DNA of 64,000 nt from Streptomyces coeruleorubidus. Its GTDB lineage: Bacteria > Actinomycetota > Actinomycetes > Streptomycetales > Streptomycetaceae. Made by a program: the position numbers and the translations under genes. This document shows positions 35,360-44,918 of this stretch, piece by piece. The stretch spans positions 6,882,001 through 6,946,000 of the forward strand of contig NZ_CP118527.1 of assembly GCF_028885415.1 (NCBI RefSeq), read 5' to 3'. Position 1 is the stretch's first letter. Every line of letters begins with the position of its first letter. The notes below the pieces were generated by a model that had not been told where the DNA came from, did no database searches, and saw nothing but the letters and a program-made list of their open reading frames with translations.

Positions 35360-35700
35360 CCCACTCCGCGGGCGTCCGCGGGTCATTGTTTCCCCACCTT
35401 CAAATGCGACAGGCTCTCAGCTCTTCGCGCGTAGATAAAGGTGAGAAGTGGGGGTATGCCCTAAAATCCACCCATCGCAGCGCGTCCGACCCCCGTTACC
35501 TGTTGTCCGGATAACGGAACCCCGCAGACAGCATCACGTTTACGCATCCTTTCACCGTCAAGTCTGGCAACAGATCGCCAAAGCGTTGAAGACTCCCCGC
35601 AAGACACGGGCCGGGTCGGTCTCGTGCACGAGACAAACAAACCGCTACAGCGGCAGCCAGGGGCTCGGCGATCGCCGGCCCGAGAGGGGTCAATCGCACC
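35360..35700. promoter_or_regulatory. 341-bp leader of peptide ABC operon with dyad
   Basis: There is no gene on either strand. The region is less GC-rich than its surroundings and precedes the peptide transporter operon, so it should hold the promoter. CCGTTA (35493-35498) and TAACGG (35512-35517) form a perfect 6-bp inverted repeat with a 13-bp centre, a candidate operator. GAGAGGGGTCAATCGCACC directly before the GTG at 35701 carries the ribosome site. No convincing -35/-10 pair was found by eye. Confidence 0.55.
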
Positions 35701-36699
35701 GTGACCGCACCGATCGAGACCACCGGGGCGGAAGCCGGAGCACAGCCCGAGGCCGTGCTCTCCGGGGTCAAGAAGAGCCAGATCGAAGGGCGTTCGCTCA
35801 CCCAGATCGCCTGGATGCGCTTCAAGCGGGACAAGGTGGCGATGGCGGGAGGCGTCATCGTCATCCTGCTCGTGCTGATGGCGGTGTTCTCCAAGCCGAT
35901 CCAGTGGATCTTCAACCTCGATCCCAACAAGTTCAACCAGGACCTCATCGACCCCGCGCTGCTCGCCCCCAAGGGCGGCTGGGGAGGCATGAGTTGGGAC
36001 CACCCGCTCGGCGTGGACCCGCAGTACGGCCGGGACATGCTCGCCCGCATCATCGACGGCTCCTGGGTCTCCCTCCTGGTCGCGGGCGGCGCCACGCTGC
36101 TGTCCGTGTGCATCGGCACCGTGCTCGGCGTCATCGCCGGCTACTACGGCGGCTGGATCGACAGCGTCATCAGCAGGCTGATGGACACCTTCCTGGCGTT
36201 CCCGCTGCTGCTGTTCGCCATCTCGATCTCGGCCTCGGTGCAGGACGGTTTCTTCGGCCTCGACGGGCTGTCGCTGCGCATCTGCGTGCTGATCTTCGTG
36301 ATCGGCTTCTTCAGCTGGCCGTACATCGGCCGCATCGTGCGCGCCCAGACGATGACCCTGCGCAAGCGGGAGTTCATCGAGGCCGCCACGAGCCTCGGGG
36401 CGCGCGGCCCGTACGTCCTGTTCCGGGAACTGCTCCCGAACCTCGTCGCGCCGATCCTCGTCTACTCGACGCTGATCATCCCGACGAACATCCTGTTCGA
36501 GGCCGCGCTGAGCTTCCTCGGTGTCGGTATCGCTCCGCCGCAGGCCTCCTGGGGCGGCATGCTCAGCAACGCTGTGGATCTCTACACGGCTGATCCGCAG
36601 TACATGTTCGTGCCCGGACTGGCGATCTTCATCACCGTCCTGGCCTTCAACCTGCTGGGTGACGGGCTGCGTGACGCCCTCGACCCTCGCAGCAAGTGA
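35701..36699 (+). CDS. Peptide ABC transporter permease (DppC/OppC type)
   Basis: A 332-residue inner-membrane permease. A long cytoplasmic head with the OppC_N helix (about 45-65) is followed by five more hydrophobic segments. The EAA coupling motif EFIEAATSLGARGPYVLFRELLPN faces the ATPases. It is first gene of a five-gene di-/oligopeptide importer operon, an unusual order with permease C before the binding protein and permease B after it. The start is GTG 35701. Confidence 0.93.
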   Translation: MTAPIETTGAEAGAQPEAVLSGVKKSQIEGRSLTQIAWMRFKRDKVAMAGGVIVILLVLMAVFSKPIQWIFNLDPNKFNQDLIDPALLAPKGGWGGMSWDHPLGVDPQYGRDMLARIIDGSWVSLLVAGGATLLSVCIGTVLGVIAGYYGGWIDSVISRLMDTFLAFPLLLFAISISASVQDGFFGLDGLSLRICVLIFVIGFFSWPYIGRIVRAQTMTLRKREFIEAATSLGARGPYVLFRELLPNLVAPILVYSTLIIPTNILFEAALSFLGVGIAPPQASWGGMLSNAVDLYTADPQYMFVPGLAIFITVLAFNLLGDGLRDALDPRSK

Positions 36700-36725
36700 T
36701 CCATCGAATGAGGGGGCTTCCTCAG

Positions 36726-38477
36726 GTGAAGACGAGAAGGGTGACCGCCGGCGTTGCGTCGGTCCTGGCACTGTCGCTGGGCGCTGCCGCATGTGGCGGC
36801 GGAGGTGACGACAACGACGGGAACGGAGGCAACGGCAAGAAGGACGCCGCGCTGACCTCGATCGTCAACCCGTCGAGCAAGAAGGGCGGGACGGTCACGT
36901 ACGAGCACTCGGACGTGCCCGACTCCCTCGACCCGGGCAACACGTACTACGGCTGGGTGCAGAACTTCTCCCGCCTCTACGGCAGGACGCTCACGTCGTT
37001 CAAACCGGCGGCGGGCAAGGAAGGCCTGGAGATCGTGCCGGACCTCGCCGAGTCCCTCGGCAAGTCCAGCCCGGACGCCAAGACCTGGACGTACAAGCTG
37101 CGCGCCGGCGTGAAGTTCCAGGACGGCACACCGGTGACGTCCAAGGACGTGAAGTACGCCATCGAGCGCTCCAACTTCGCGCCCGAGGCCCTGTCCAACG
37201 GCCCGACGTACTTCAAGTCGTACCTGGAGGGCGGCGACAAGTACCAGGGTCCCTACAAGGACAAGTCCGCCGAGGGCATCAAGTCGATCGAGACGCCGGA
37301 CGACCGGACGATCGTCTTCAAGCTGAAGCAGCCGTTCGCCGACTTCGACTACCTGGCCACGTTCTCGCAGACGGCGCCGGTGCCGAAGGCGAAGGACACC
37401 GGTGCGAAGTACGTGCAGAACATCGTGTCCTCCGGCCCGTACCAGTTCCAGTCCTACGAGGAGGGCCGCAGCGCCACCCTGGTGCGCAACCCCCAGTGGG
37501 ACGCGAAGACGGACCCGGTCCGCAAGGCTCTGCCGGACAAGATCTCGATCAAGTTCAAGGTCAACCCGGTCACGGTCGACAACAACCTGCTCTCCGACAA
37601 GATCACGGCTGACGCGGCCGGCACGGGTGTGCAGCCGCAGACCCAGCCGAAGGTGCTGCGCGGCAAGTACGCCAACCAGACGGACAGCTCCTACGCGGGC
37701 GCCACGCAGTACATCGCGCTCAACGTGAACGTCAAGCCGTTCGACAACGAGCACTGCCGCAAGGCCGTCCAGTGGGGTCTGGACAAGCAGTCCGTCCTGG
37801 ACGCGATGGGCGGCTCGCCGAAGGGCGATGTGGCGACCACGCTGCTGCCGCCGTCGGTCAACGGCTACACCAAGTTCGACACCTACGCGACCGACGGTCA
37901 CAAGGGTGACGTGGCCAAGGCCAAGGAAGAGCTGAAGGCGTGCGGCAAGCCGAACGGCTTCAACACGATCCTGACGGCCCGTTCCGACCGGCCCGCCGAG
38001 ATCGCTGCCGCGACGGCCACCCAGGAGTCGCTGAAGAAGATCGGCATCAACATCGAGATCAAGCAGTTCCCCTCCGGCAAGTACTTCTCCAACTTCGCCG
38101 GTGTCCCGAGCTACGTCCACCAGAACAAGCTCGGCATGCTCTCGATGGCGTGGGGTGCCGACTGGCCGACCGGCTACGGCTTCCTCGACCAGATCGTCAA
38201 CGGCGCGGCCATCAAGCCCTCGGGCGGCAACAACCTGATGGAGCTGGACGACCCGAAGATCAACAAGGCCCTGACGGACGCGATCGCCAACACCGACGAC
38301 GCGGCCCGCACCAAGGCCTGGGGCGAGATCGACAAGATGGTGCTCGACAACGCCTCGGTCGTCCCGCTGGTCTACCGCAAGAACCTGCTGCTCCGGCCGA
38401 CGTCCGCGACCAACGTCACGGTCACGCAGGCCTACCTCGGCATGTACGACTACCTGCTGATGAGCTCCTCGAAGTAA
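36726..38477 (+). CDS. Peptide ABC transporter substrate-binding lipoprotein (SBP_bac_5)
   Basis: A 583-residue binding protein. The signal peptide ends in GAAACGGGG with Cys23 for lipid attachment, then an Asp/Asn/Gly-rich linker. The large two-lobed family 5 fold shows YEHSDVPDSLDP, DLAESLGKSSPDAKTWTYKL, GVKFQDGTPVTSKDVKYAIE and the C-terminal VPLVYRKNLLLRP. GTG 36726 is preferred: GAGGGGG lies nine bases upstream and it begins a normal signal peptide. It captures peptides outside the cell for the two permeases. Spacing to neighbours (26 and 43 bp) supports one operon. Confidence 0.93.
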   Translation: MKTRRVTAGVASVLALSLGAAACGGGGDDNDGNGGNGKKDAALTSIVNPSSKKGGTVTYEHSDVPDSLDPGNTYYGWVQNFSRLYGRTLTSFKPAAGKEGLEIVPDLAESLGKSSPDAKTWTYKLRAGVKFQDGTPVTSKDVKYAIERSNFAPEALSNGPTYFKSYLEGGDKYQGPYKDKSAEGIKSIETPDDRTIVFKLKQPFADFDYLATFSQTAPVPKAKDTGAKYVQNIVSSGPYQFQSYEEGRSATLVRNPQWDAKTDPVRKALPDKISIKFKVNPVTVDNNLLSDKITADAAGTGVQPQTQPKVLRGKYANQTDSSYAGATQYIALNVNVKPFDNEHCRKAVQWGLDKQSVLDAMGGSPKGDVATTLLPPSVNGYTKFDTYATDGHKGDVAKAKEELKACGKPNGFNTILTARSDRPAEIAAATATQESLKKIGINIEIKQFPSGKYFSNFAGVPSYVHQNKLGMLSMAWGADWPTGYGFLDQIVNGAAIKPSGGNNLMELDDPKINKALTDAIANTDDAARTKAWGEIDKMVLDNASVVPLVYRKNLLLRPTSATNVTVTQAYLGMYDYLLMSSSK

Positions 38478-38520
38478 CTCAGCAGGCCGGATCCTTTCGA
38501 AAGGCAGGTGAAGGCACCGG

Positions 38521-39579
38521 GTGGCCGCGGCGGATGATCCCGCCGCGGCCGCCCGGGGCCGTACAGCTGTGGCTGCGTACATCCTCCGACGCGTCATGGG
38601 CGCGGTGCTGTTGCTGCTGGTGGTCAGCGCAGTCACCTTCGCCATCTTCTTCCTGGTACCCCGCCTCGGGGGCCAGACGGCCGACCAGTTGGCCACCCAG
38701 TACGTCGGCAAGGACGCGAACCCCGAGTCCGTCGCCGCGATCAAGAAGAACCTGGGACTGGATCAGCCCGTCTACGAGCAGTTCTGGAACTTCGTGAAGG
38801 GCCTCGTGGCGGGCGCCGACTACCGGTTCGGTCCCGACGCGACGCACTGCAGCGCACCCTGCTTCGGGTACTCCTTCAAGAGCCACATCGAGGTCTGGCC
38901 GCAGTTGGAGCAACGGATCCCCGTCTCCTTCTCGCTGGCCATCGGCGCGGCGGTGATCTGGGTGATCAGCGGCGTGACGATCGGTGTCATCTCGGCACTG
39001 CGCAAGGGCAAGCCCGTCGACCGCATCTCCATGTTCATCGCGCTCGCCGGCGTCTCGCTCCCGATCTTCTTCACCGGCCAGGTGCTGAACGCGCTCTTCG
39101 TCTACGAGATCCCCATCTGGGAGAGCATCGACTACGTCCCGTTCACCGAGAACCCGGCCGACTGGGCGTGGCACCTGCTGTTGCCCTGGATCAGCCTCGC
39201 CTTCCTGTTCTCCGCGCTGTACGCCCGGCTCACCCGGGCGGGCATGCTGGAGACGATGAGCGAGGACTACATCAGAACGGCCAGGGCCAAGGGTCTGAAG
39301 GAGACCACGGTCGTGACCAAGCACGGCCTGCGCTCCGCGCTCACCCCGATCGTCACCATCTTCGGCATGGACTTCGGCACCCTCGTCGGCACCGCGGTGC
39401 TCACCGAGACGGTGTTCTCCCTCCAGGGCATCGGCGCATACTCGGTCCAGGCCATCAAGGACAACGACCTGCCCATCGTGATGGGCGTGACCCTGGTCGC
39501 CGCGTTCTTCATCGTCTTCTGCAATCTGATCGTCGACCTGGTGTACGCCGCCATCGACCCCCGGGTGAGGTACTCGTGA
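38521..39579 (+). CDS. Peptide ABC transporter permease (DppB/OppB type)
   Basis: A 352-residue permease. After a short Ala-rich head comes the family start AAYILRRVMGAVLLLLVVSAVTF; five further helices follow. The EAA-type loop is EDYIRTARAKGLKETTVVTKH. The periplasmic-side insert containing CSAPCFGYSF has two close cysteines. GTG 38521 is given; GTG 38569 is an alternative that begins right at the conserved AAYILRR segment. Its stop overlaps the next gene (GTGA at 39576). Confidence 0.92.
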   Translation: MAAADDPAAAARGRTAVAAYILRRVMGAVLLLLVVSAVTFAIFFLVPRLGGQTADQLATQYVGKDANPESVAAIKKNLGLDQPVYEQFWNFVKGLVAGADYRFGPDATHCSAPCFGYSFKSHIEVWPQLEQRIPVSFSLAIGAAVIWVISGVTIGVISALRKGKPVDRISMFIALAGVSLPIFFTGQVLNALFVYEIPIWESIDYVPFTENPADWAWHLLLPWISLAFLFSALYARLTRAGMLETMSEDYIRTARAKGLKETTVVTKHGLRSALTPIVTIFGMDFGTLVGTAVLTETVFSLQGIGAYSVQAIKDNDLPIVMGVTLVAAFFIVFCNLIVDLVYAAIDPRVRYS

Positions 39580-40658
39580 GCAAGCTCGACAAAGCCGCGC
39601 TCGGCGAACCGGACACCACCGCCCCGTCCGTCGCGGACGACGTGTTCCTGTCCGTCCGTGATCTGCGCATCCACTTCGACACCGACGACGGTCTGGTCAA
39701 GTCCGTGGACGGCGTCAGCTTCGACGTGCGCAAGGGCAGGACCCTGGGCATCGTGGGCGAGTCCGGCTCCGGCAAGTCCGTCACCTCGCTCGGCGTGATG
39801 GGCCTGCACCGCTCGGCGCGCGCCAAGGTCTCCGGCGAGGTGTGGCTGGACGGCCAGGAGCTGATCGCGGCCGACCCCGACGACGTACGGCGGCTGCGCG
39901 GCCGGAAGATGGCCATGATCTTCCAGGACCCGCTGTCGGCGATGCACCCCTACTACTCGGTCGGGCAGCAGATCGTCGAGGCGTACCGGGTCCACAACGA
40001 CGTCAGCAAGAAGGTCGCCAAGCAGCGGGCGATCGAGATGCTGGACCGCGTCGGCATCCCCGAGCCCGCCAAGCGCGTGGACGGCTACCCGCACGAGTTC
40101 TCCGGCGGTATGCGCCAGCGCGCCATGATCGCCATGGCGCTGGTGAACAACCCCGAGCTGCTCATCGCCGACGAGCCGACCACCGCCCTGGACGTCACCG
40201 TGCAGGCGCAGATCCTCGATCTGATCCACGATCTGCAGAAGGAGTTCGGCTCCGCGGTCATCATGATCACCCACGACCTGGGCGTGGTCGCCGAGATGGC
40301 CGACGACCTGCTGGTGATGTACGGCGGCCGGTGCGTGGAGCGCGGTCCCGCCGAGGACGTGTTCTCCGAGCCCCGGCACCCCTACACCGGGGGCCTGCTC
40401 GGCTCGATGCCGCGCCTGGACCGCGAGGAGACCGACCGGCTCATCCCGATCAAGGGCGCGCCGCCCTCCCTCATCAACCTCCCGTCCGGCTGCGCCTTCC
40501 ACCCGCGCTGCCCGTACGCGGACATCCCGAAGGACAACGTCACCCGCACCGTCCGCCCCGAGCTGACCGAGGTCGGCGGCTCGCACTGGGCCGCCTGCCA
40601 CATGGGCCAGGAGCAGCGGGAGCGTATCTGGACCGAAGAGATTGCGCCGAAGCTGTGA
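39576..40658 (+). CDS. Peptide ABC transporter ATPase (DppD/OppD type)
   Basis: A 360-residue ATPase with Walker A GESGSGKS, signature FSGGMRQR, Walker [13 protein letters not shown] and H-loop MITHDLGVV. The C-terminal oligopeptide/dipeptide domain carries [13 protein letters not shown]. The four-cysteine pattern of this extension (here Cys residues in [10 protein letters not shown] and AACHMG) can hold an iron-sulfur cluster in homologues. GTG 39576 overlaps the permease stop by 4 bp, and its own stop overlaps the next gene in the same way. Confidence 0.94.
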   Translation: MSKLDKAALGEPDTTAPSVADDVFLSVRDLRIHFDTDDGLVKSVDGVSFDVRKGRTLGIVGESGSGKSVTSLGVMGLHRSARAKVSGEVWLDGQELIAADPDDVRRLRGRKMAMIFQDPLSAMHPYYSVGQQIVEAYRVHNDVSKKVAKQRAIEMLDRVGIPEPAKRVDGYPHEFSGGMRQRAMIAMALVNNPELLIADEPTTALDVTVQAQILDLIHDLQKEFGSAVIMITHDLGVVAEMADDLLVMYGGRCVERGPAEDVFSEPRHPYTGGLLGSMPRLDREETDRLIPIKGAPPSLINLPSGCAFHPRCPYADIPKDNVTRTVRPELTEVGGSHWAACHMGQEQRERIWTEEIAPKL

Positions 40659-41797
40659 GCGACGAAAAAGCGGTGAGCAAACCGGACACGAGCGGGAGCA
40701 CCCTCACCCAGGACACCGCCGCCGACGGCGAGGTCCTGCTGAAGGTGACCGGCCTGGAGAAGCACTTCCCGATCCGCAAGGGCCTGCTCCAGCGGCAGAC
40801 CGGCGCGGTGCGCGCCGTCGACGGCATCGACTTCGAGGTCCGCAAGGGCGAGACGCTCGGCGTCGTCGGCGAGTCGGGCTGCGGCAAGTCCACCATGGGC
40901 CGGCTGATCACCCGGCTGCTCGAACCGACCGGCGGCACGGTCGAGTTCGAGGGCAAGGACATCACGCACCTGAAGACAGGCGAGCTGCGCCCGATGCGCC
41001 GCGACGTGCAGATGATCTTCCAGGACCCGTACTCCTCGCTGAACCCCCGGCACACCATCGGCACGATCGTCGGCGCCCCCTTCCGGCTCCAGGGCGTCGA
41101 GCCCGAGGGCGGGGTGAAGAAGGAGGTCCAGCGGCTGCTGTCGGTGGTCGGCCTCAACCCCGAGCACTACAACCGCTATCCGCACGAGTTCTCCGGCGGC
41201 CAGCGCCAGCGCATCGGCATCGCCCGGGCGCTCGCCCTCAACCCCAAGCTGGTGGTGGCGGACGAGCCGGTCTCCGCGCTGGACGTGTCGATCCAGGCGC
41301 AGGTGGTGAACCTGCTGGACGACCTCCAGGAGGAGCTCGGCCTGACGTACGTGATCATCGCGCACGACCTGTCGGTCGTCCGGCACGTCTCGGACCGGAT
41401 CGCCGTGATGTACCTCGGCAAGATCGTCGAGCTGGCTGACCGCGACAAGCTGTACAAGTCGCCGATGCACCCGTACTCCAAGGCGCTGCTGTCGGCCGTG
41501 CCGATACCGGATCCCAAGCGCCGGGGCGTCAAGAGCGAGCGCATCCTGCTCAAGGGCGACGTGCCCTCGCCGATCGCCCCGCCGAGCGGCTGCCGCTTCC
41601 ACACCCGGTGCTGGAAGGCGACGGAGATCTGCAAGACCACGGAGCCGCCGCTGGTGGAGCTGCGGGCCGGGCAGCGCGTCGCCTGCCACCACCCGGAGAA
41701 CTTCGAGGACCAGCAGCCGCAGGACACCAAGCTGCTGTCCTCGGCGAAGGAGGCGTCGGTGGGGAAGGCCGCTGCCGAGGAGTCCGCGCAGAAGTAA
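40655..41797 (+). CDS. Peptide ABC transporter ATPase (DppF/OppF type)
   Basis: A 380-residue ATPase, partner of the preceding one. It has Walker [10 protein letters not shown], signature FSGGQRQR, Walker [13 protein letters not shown] and H-loop IIAHDLSVV, with DPYSSLNPR at the Q-loop. The C-terminal domain has SGCRFHTRC and VACHHPE. The start is GTG 40655 (GTGA overlap); a second GTG at 40673 is less likely. It ends the operon and is followed within 12 bp by a strong hairpin. Confidence 0.94.
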   Translation: MSDEKAVSKPDTSGSTLTQDTAADGEVLLKVTGLEKHFPIRKGLLQRQTGAVRAVDGIDFEVRKGETLGVVGESGCGKSTMGRLITRLLEPTGGTVEFEGKDITHLKTGELRPMRRDVQMIFQDPYSSLNPRHTIGTIVGAPFRLQGVEPEGGVKKEVQRLLSVVGLNPEHYNRYPHEFSGGQRQRIGIARALALNPKLVVADEPVSALDVSIQAQVVNLLDDLQEELGLTYVIIAHDLSVVRHVSDRIAVMYLGKIVELADRDKLYKSPMHPYSKALLSAVPIPDPKRRGVKSERILLKGDVPSPIAPPSGCRFHTRCWKATEICKTTEPPLVELRAGQRVACHHPENFEDQQPQDTKLLSSAKEASVGKAAAEESAQK

Positions 41798-41808
41798 GCA
41801 CGCCGGAG

Positions 41809-41839
41809 AACCCCCGCCTTGTTCTGCAAGGCGGGGGTT
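41809..41839 (+). terminator. Strong intrinsic terminator of the peptide ABC operon
   Basis: A perfect 13-bp stem, AACCCCCGCCTTG pairing with CAAGGCGGGGGTT, closes a 5-nt loop (TTCTG) and is followed by TTTG. It starts 12 bp after the stop codon of the last ATPase gene and ends 24 bp before the next gene's GTG. Confidence 0.92.
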
Positions 41840-41862
41840 TGCCACGGGGCGAGAATGTCCGG

Positions 41863-42537
41863 GTGCTCCAACAACTGTTCAGCCCCTCCGTCCAGCACAC
41901 GCTCGACCTGATCGGCATCTTCGTCTTCGCGATCTCCGGCGCCCTCCTGGCCGTACGCAAGAACTTCGACGTGTTCGGCATCGCCGTGCTCGCCGAGGTC
42001 ACCGCGCTGGGCGGCGGGCTCTTCCGTGACCTGGTCATCGGGGCCGTACCGCCCGCCGCCTTCACGGACCTGGGGTACTTCCTCACCCCGCTGCTCGCCA
42101 CCCTGCTCGTCTTCTTCCTGCACCCGCAGGTGGAGCGCATCCAGGTCGCCGTGAACGTCTTCGACGCGGCCGGCCTCGGCCTGTTCTGCGTCGCCGGCAC
42201 GATCAAGGCGTACGAGTACGGGCTCGGCCTGACCGCCTCCGCCGGCCTGGGGCTGACCACCGCGGTGGGCGGCGGTGTGCTGCGGGACGTGCTCGCCAAC
42301 GAGGTGCCCTCGCTGCTGCGCTGGGACCGCGACCTCTATGCGGTCCCGGCGATCGTCGGCGCCGCCCTGGCCGCCCTGTGCATCCGCTACGACGCCCTGA
42401 ACCCGTTCACCAGCGCCCTCGCGGTGATCACCGCCTTCGTGCTGCGCCTGCTCGCGATGCGGTTCCACTGGCGAGCTCCGCGGGCGTGGCACCGGCGGTC
42501 GACGGTGAGCGAGGAAGAGCAGCCCGTCCTGCCGTGA
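41863..42537 (+). CDS. TRIC-type cation channel family protein (YadS/YicG-like)
   Basis: A 224-residue membrane protein with two UPF0126/TRIC repeats of three helices each: TLDLIGIFVFAISGALLAV with FGIAVLAEVTALGGGLFRD, and VFDAAGLGLFCVAG with TTAVGGGVLRDVLANEVP. The two GGGxxRD motifs, one per repeat, line the potassium pore in homologues. GTG 41863 lies just after the operon terminator. The last 110 bp overlap the 3' end of the convergent esterase gene. Confidence 0.85.
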   Translation: MLQQLFSPSVQHTLDLIGIFVFAISGALLAVRKNFDVFGIAVLAEVTALGGGLFRDLVIGAVPPAAFTDLGYFLTPLLATLLVFFLHPQVERIQVAVNVFDAAGLGLFCVAGTIKAYEYGLGLTASAGLGLTTAVGGGVLRDVLANEVPSLLRWDRDLYAVPAIVGAALAALCIRYDALNPFTSALAVITAFVLRLLAMRFHWRAPRAWHRRSTVSEEEQPVLP

Positions 42538-43663
42538 CGCGGCCGCGGCCCATCACCTCCGTCAGCCAGCGGAACGCCGGGACCACCTGCGGCCGCCACA
42601 GCGCCATGGTGTGACCGCCCGCGCTCCTCGGGACGTACACCACGTGCACGGTCGTCGGCGCCTTCGCGGCCTGTTCCAGGGCGACGGCCGCCTCGTAGCC
42701 GTCGTGCGGCTGGCCGGAAAGGTAGAGCGAGATGCGCGGCGGGACGGGCGCCTTGCGCAGCAGCAGATAGGGGTTGTTCTCGGCCCGGAGGGCGGGGTTC
42801 TGCGCGGCGAGCGAGGCCCGTTCGCCGATCGGGTCGTTGTAGCCGGACAGGCTGACGGCGGCCCGGTAGCGGTCGGGGTGGGCGACGGCGAGCTTGGCCG
42901 CGCAGTGCGCCCCGGCCGAGTAGCCGGCCACCGCCCAGCCCTCCGGGGCGGACTCGGCACGGAAGTTGTCCATGACCATCATCGGCACGTCCACGCTCAG
43001 CCAGGTGTCGGCGTTGACCGTGCCCGGGATGTTGGCGCAGCCGGTGTCCACCCCGGCCAGCAGATTGGTGCGCGGCGCGACCAGGATGAACGGGGCGACC
43101 TGCCCGTCCCGCATCAGCGGCTCCAGCTGCTCGTTCACGTGCAGCGAGCCGAACCAGGCCTTCGCCTGGCCGGGATAGCCGGGCAGCAACTCCACGACCG
43201 GGAACTTGTGGTGCCGGTAGGCCGGTTCGCCGTACTGCGGCGGGAGCCAGACGTAGACCTCGGCGTTCACGCCCGAGACCCGGCCCTTGAGCTGGGTGAC
43301 GCGCACGCCGCCGGCCGCGCGCATGCCGGGTCCGGTGGCCGGCCGGAAGGTCTGGCGCACCTTGGGCAGCCGCTTCAGCGCGATGCCTCCGGTGCCGTCG
43401 GCGCCCAGATTGGCCGCCTGCTGCACGTGGTCGCCGGTGCCGAGCAGGTCGGCCCAGTTGTCGTACAGGTTGTTGGCGTTGTTGACCAGCGTGAAGACCA
43501 GCGCCACTGCAGTTCCCTGGGCGAACAGCAGCATCAGCGCGCGCGTCGCGGTGCGCAGGGCGCGGGGGCCGCGGACGCGCGACCACAGGGCGAGCGGCAG
43601 CGCCAGCGCGACGATCGACAGCGCGATCAGCGTGTAGAGGAACGCAGTCCCGGTGAGGCTCAT
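42428..43663 (-). CDS. Membrane-anchored alpha/beta esterase (FrmB/antigen 85-like)
   Basis: A 411-residue protein. Two hydrophobic helices occupy residues 5-27 and 40-62, then an extracellular esterase-D/Ag85-type hydrolase domain. The nucleophile elbow is GYSAGAH, the Asp is probably in SGQPHDGYEAA and the His in GGHTMALW. The likely role is a wall- or surface-linked acyl transferase or esterase. The final 35 residues are low-complexity and overlap the end of the TRIC gene, suggesting the original stop was lost. It is divergent from the thioesterase gene. Confidence 0.84.
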   Translation of the reverse strand: MSLTGTAFLYTLIALSIVALALPLALWSRVRGPRALRTATRALMLLFAQGTAVALVFTLVNNANNLYDNWADLLGTGDHVQQAANLGADGTGGIALKRLPKVRQTFRPATGPGMRAAGGVRVTQLKGRVSGVNAEVYVWLPPQYGEPAYRHHKFPVVELLPGYPGQAKAWFGSLHVNEQLEPLMRDGQVAPFILVAPRTNLLAGVDTGCANIPGTVNADTWLSVDVPMMVMDNFRAESAPEGWAVAGYSAGAHCAAKLAVAHPDRYRAAVSLSGYNDPIGERASLAAQNPALRAENNPYLLLRKAPVPPRISLYLSGQPHDGYEAAVALEQAAKAPTTVHVVYVPRSAGGHTMALWRPQVVPAFRWLTEVMGRGRVTAGRAALPRSPSTAGATPAELASGTASRAGAARRR

Positions 43664-43798
43664 GTCTCTTCAGAGGGTCGGACGGTCCTTCGGGTTTACG
43701 GACGAGTGCGGACACTTACCGAGAAATTGCCGAGGTCTCACCCAAGCCGGAACCGACCAAAGCTACCGCTTAGTAGTTAGTTCTTGTACTGTTCAGCC

Positions 43799-44659
43799 AT
43801 GCCAGAAGCAGCCTCCGCACCGGCCGTCCGGGCCACGATCGGCGACAGCGAGTTCGACCGCGACACCGCGCTCACCCGGCGCGCGCCCGGCGTCTACGAC
43901 ATCGACCTCTCCGCGGGCTGGACGATCATCAGTGCCGTGAACGGCGGCTATCTGCTGGCCGTCCTGGGCCGCGCGCTCGCGGACACCCTGCCGCACGCCG
44001 ACCCCTTCACCATCTCGGCGCACTACCTGACCGCGTCACGGCCCGGCCCGGCGGTCGTCCGCACGGACGTCGTCCGCACCGGCCGGACCCTGTCGACGGG
44101 CCAGGCCTCCCTCTTCCAGTACGACGACGACGGCCGCGAGGTGGAACGCATCCGCGTCCTCGCCTCCTACGGCGACCTGGACACGCTGCCCGACGACGTC
44201 CGTACGACGGCCAGGCCGCCCGCGATCCCGCCGCTGGAGCACTGCTTCGGCCCGGAGGATGGCCCGGCCCCGATCCCCGGCAGCTCGGCCATCACCGACC
44301 GGCTGATGCTCAAGCTCGACCCGTCGACCCTGGGCTGGGCCCTCGGCGAGCCGTCCGGCAAGGGCGAGATGCGGGCCTGGTTCGGGCTCGCGGACGGCCG
44401 TGACCACGACCCGCTCTCCCTGCTGCTGGCGGTGGACGCCCTGCCGCCCACCGCCTTCGAGCTCGGGCTAAGGGGCTGGGTGCCCACCGTCGAGCTGACC
44501 GTGCACGTCCGCTGCCGCCCGGCGCCGGGCCCGCTGCGCGTGTCGATCACCACCCGCAACCTCGCCGGCGGCTTCCTGGAGGAGGACGCCGAGGTGTGGG
44601 ACAGCGCCGACCGGCTGGTGGCGCAGTCCCGCCAGCTCGCCCGGGTCAGGCTCGGCTGA
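43799..44659 (+). CDS. Thioesterase-family protein (TesB-like double hotdog)
   Basis: A 286-residue protein resembling two fused hotdog domains. The first has NGGYLLAVLGRAL and DPFTISAHYLTASRPGPAVV; the second has AWFGLADGRDHDPLSLLLAVDALPP and WVPTVELTVHVRCRPAPGPL. This pattern is that of actinobacterial acyl-CoA thioesterases, which release free acids from CoA. ATG 43799 gives the family length. It lies beside a TetR regulator transcribed towards it, which may control it together with an unseen target. Confidence 0.85.
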   Translation: MPEAASAPAVRATIGDSEFDRDTALTRRAPGVYDIDLSAGWTIISAVNGGYLLAVLGRALADTLPHADPFTISAHYLTASRPGPAVVRTDVVRTGRTLSTGQASLFQYDDDGREVERIRVLASYGDLDTLPDDVRTTARPPAIPPLEHCFGPEDGPAPIPGSSAITDRLMLKLDPSTLGWALGEPSGKGEMRAWFGLADGRDHDPLSLLLAVDALPPTAFELGLRGWVPTVELTVHVRCRPAPGPLRVSITTRNLAGGFLEEDAEVWDSADRLVAQSRQLARVRLG

Positions 44660-44869
44660 GCGGCTCGCGCGTGTTCTCGTCCCGCTGATCGTCCGGCAGC
44701 CCGCGCTGGGTGACGGTCAGCGCAAAACCCGGCGAGTTCCGGGTCGAGTTCACGCGGGCGGCCCCCGGTCTCGGACGGGTCCCAGGTGCCGGTCTCGGTC
44801 TGCCGGGCGTAGGCCGACAGGGCGGCCAGGGCGGGCACTTCGCGGCCTCGTCGTACGCGGCCGTCCAGC

Positions 44870-44891
44870 GGGGCGGGCCCGGGCCCGCCCC
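44870..44891. terminator. 22-bp perfect palindrome between convergent genes
   Basis: Two 11-nt arms (GGGGCGGGCCC and its complement) abut without a loop, 27 bp from the TetR stop, in the 259-bp gap after the thioesterase. The position between convergent genes fits a bidirectional transcription end. No other gene is supported in 44660-44918. Confidence 0.65.
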
Positions 44892-44918
44892 TGCTGTCGT
44901 TCCTGCCGGTGCGGTCAG

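Noticed and set aside
44660..44918. Small gene between thioesterase and TetR
   Set aside because: Frames on both strands lack ribosome sites and family similarity; a 22-bp palindrome is the only structure.
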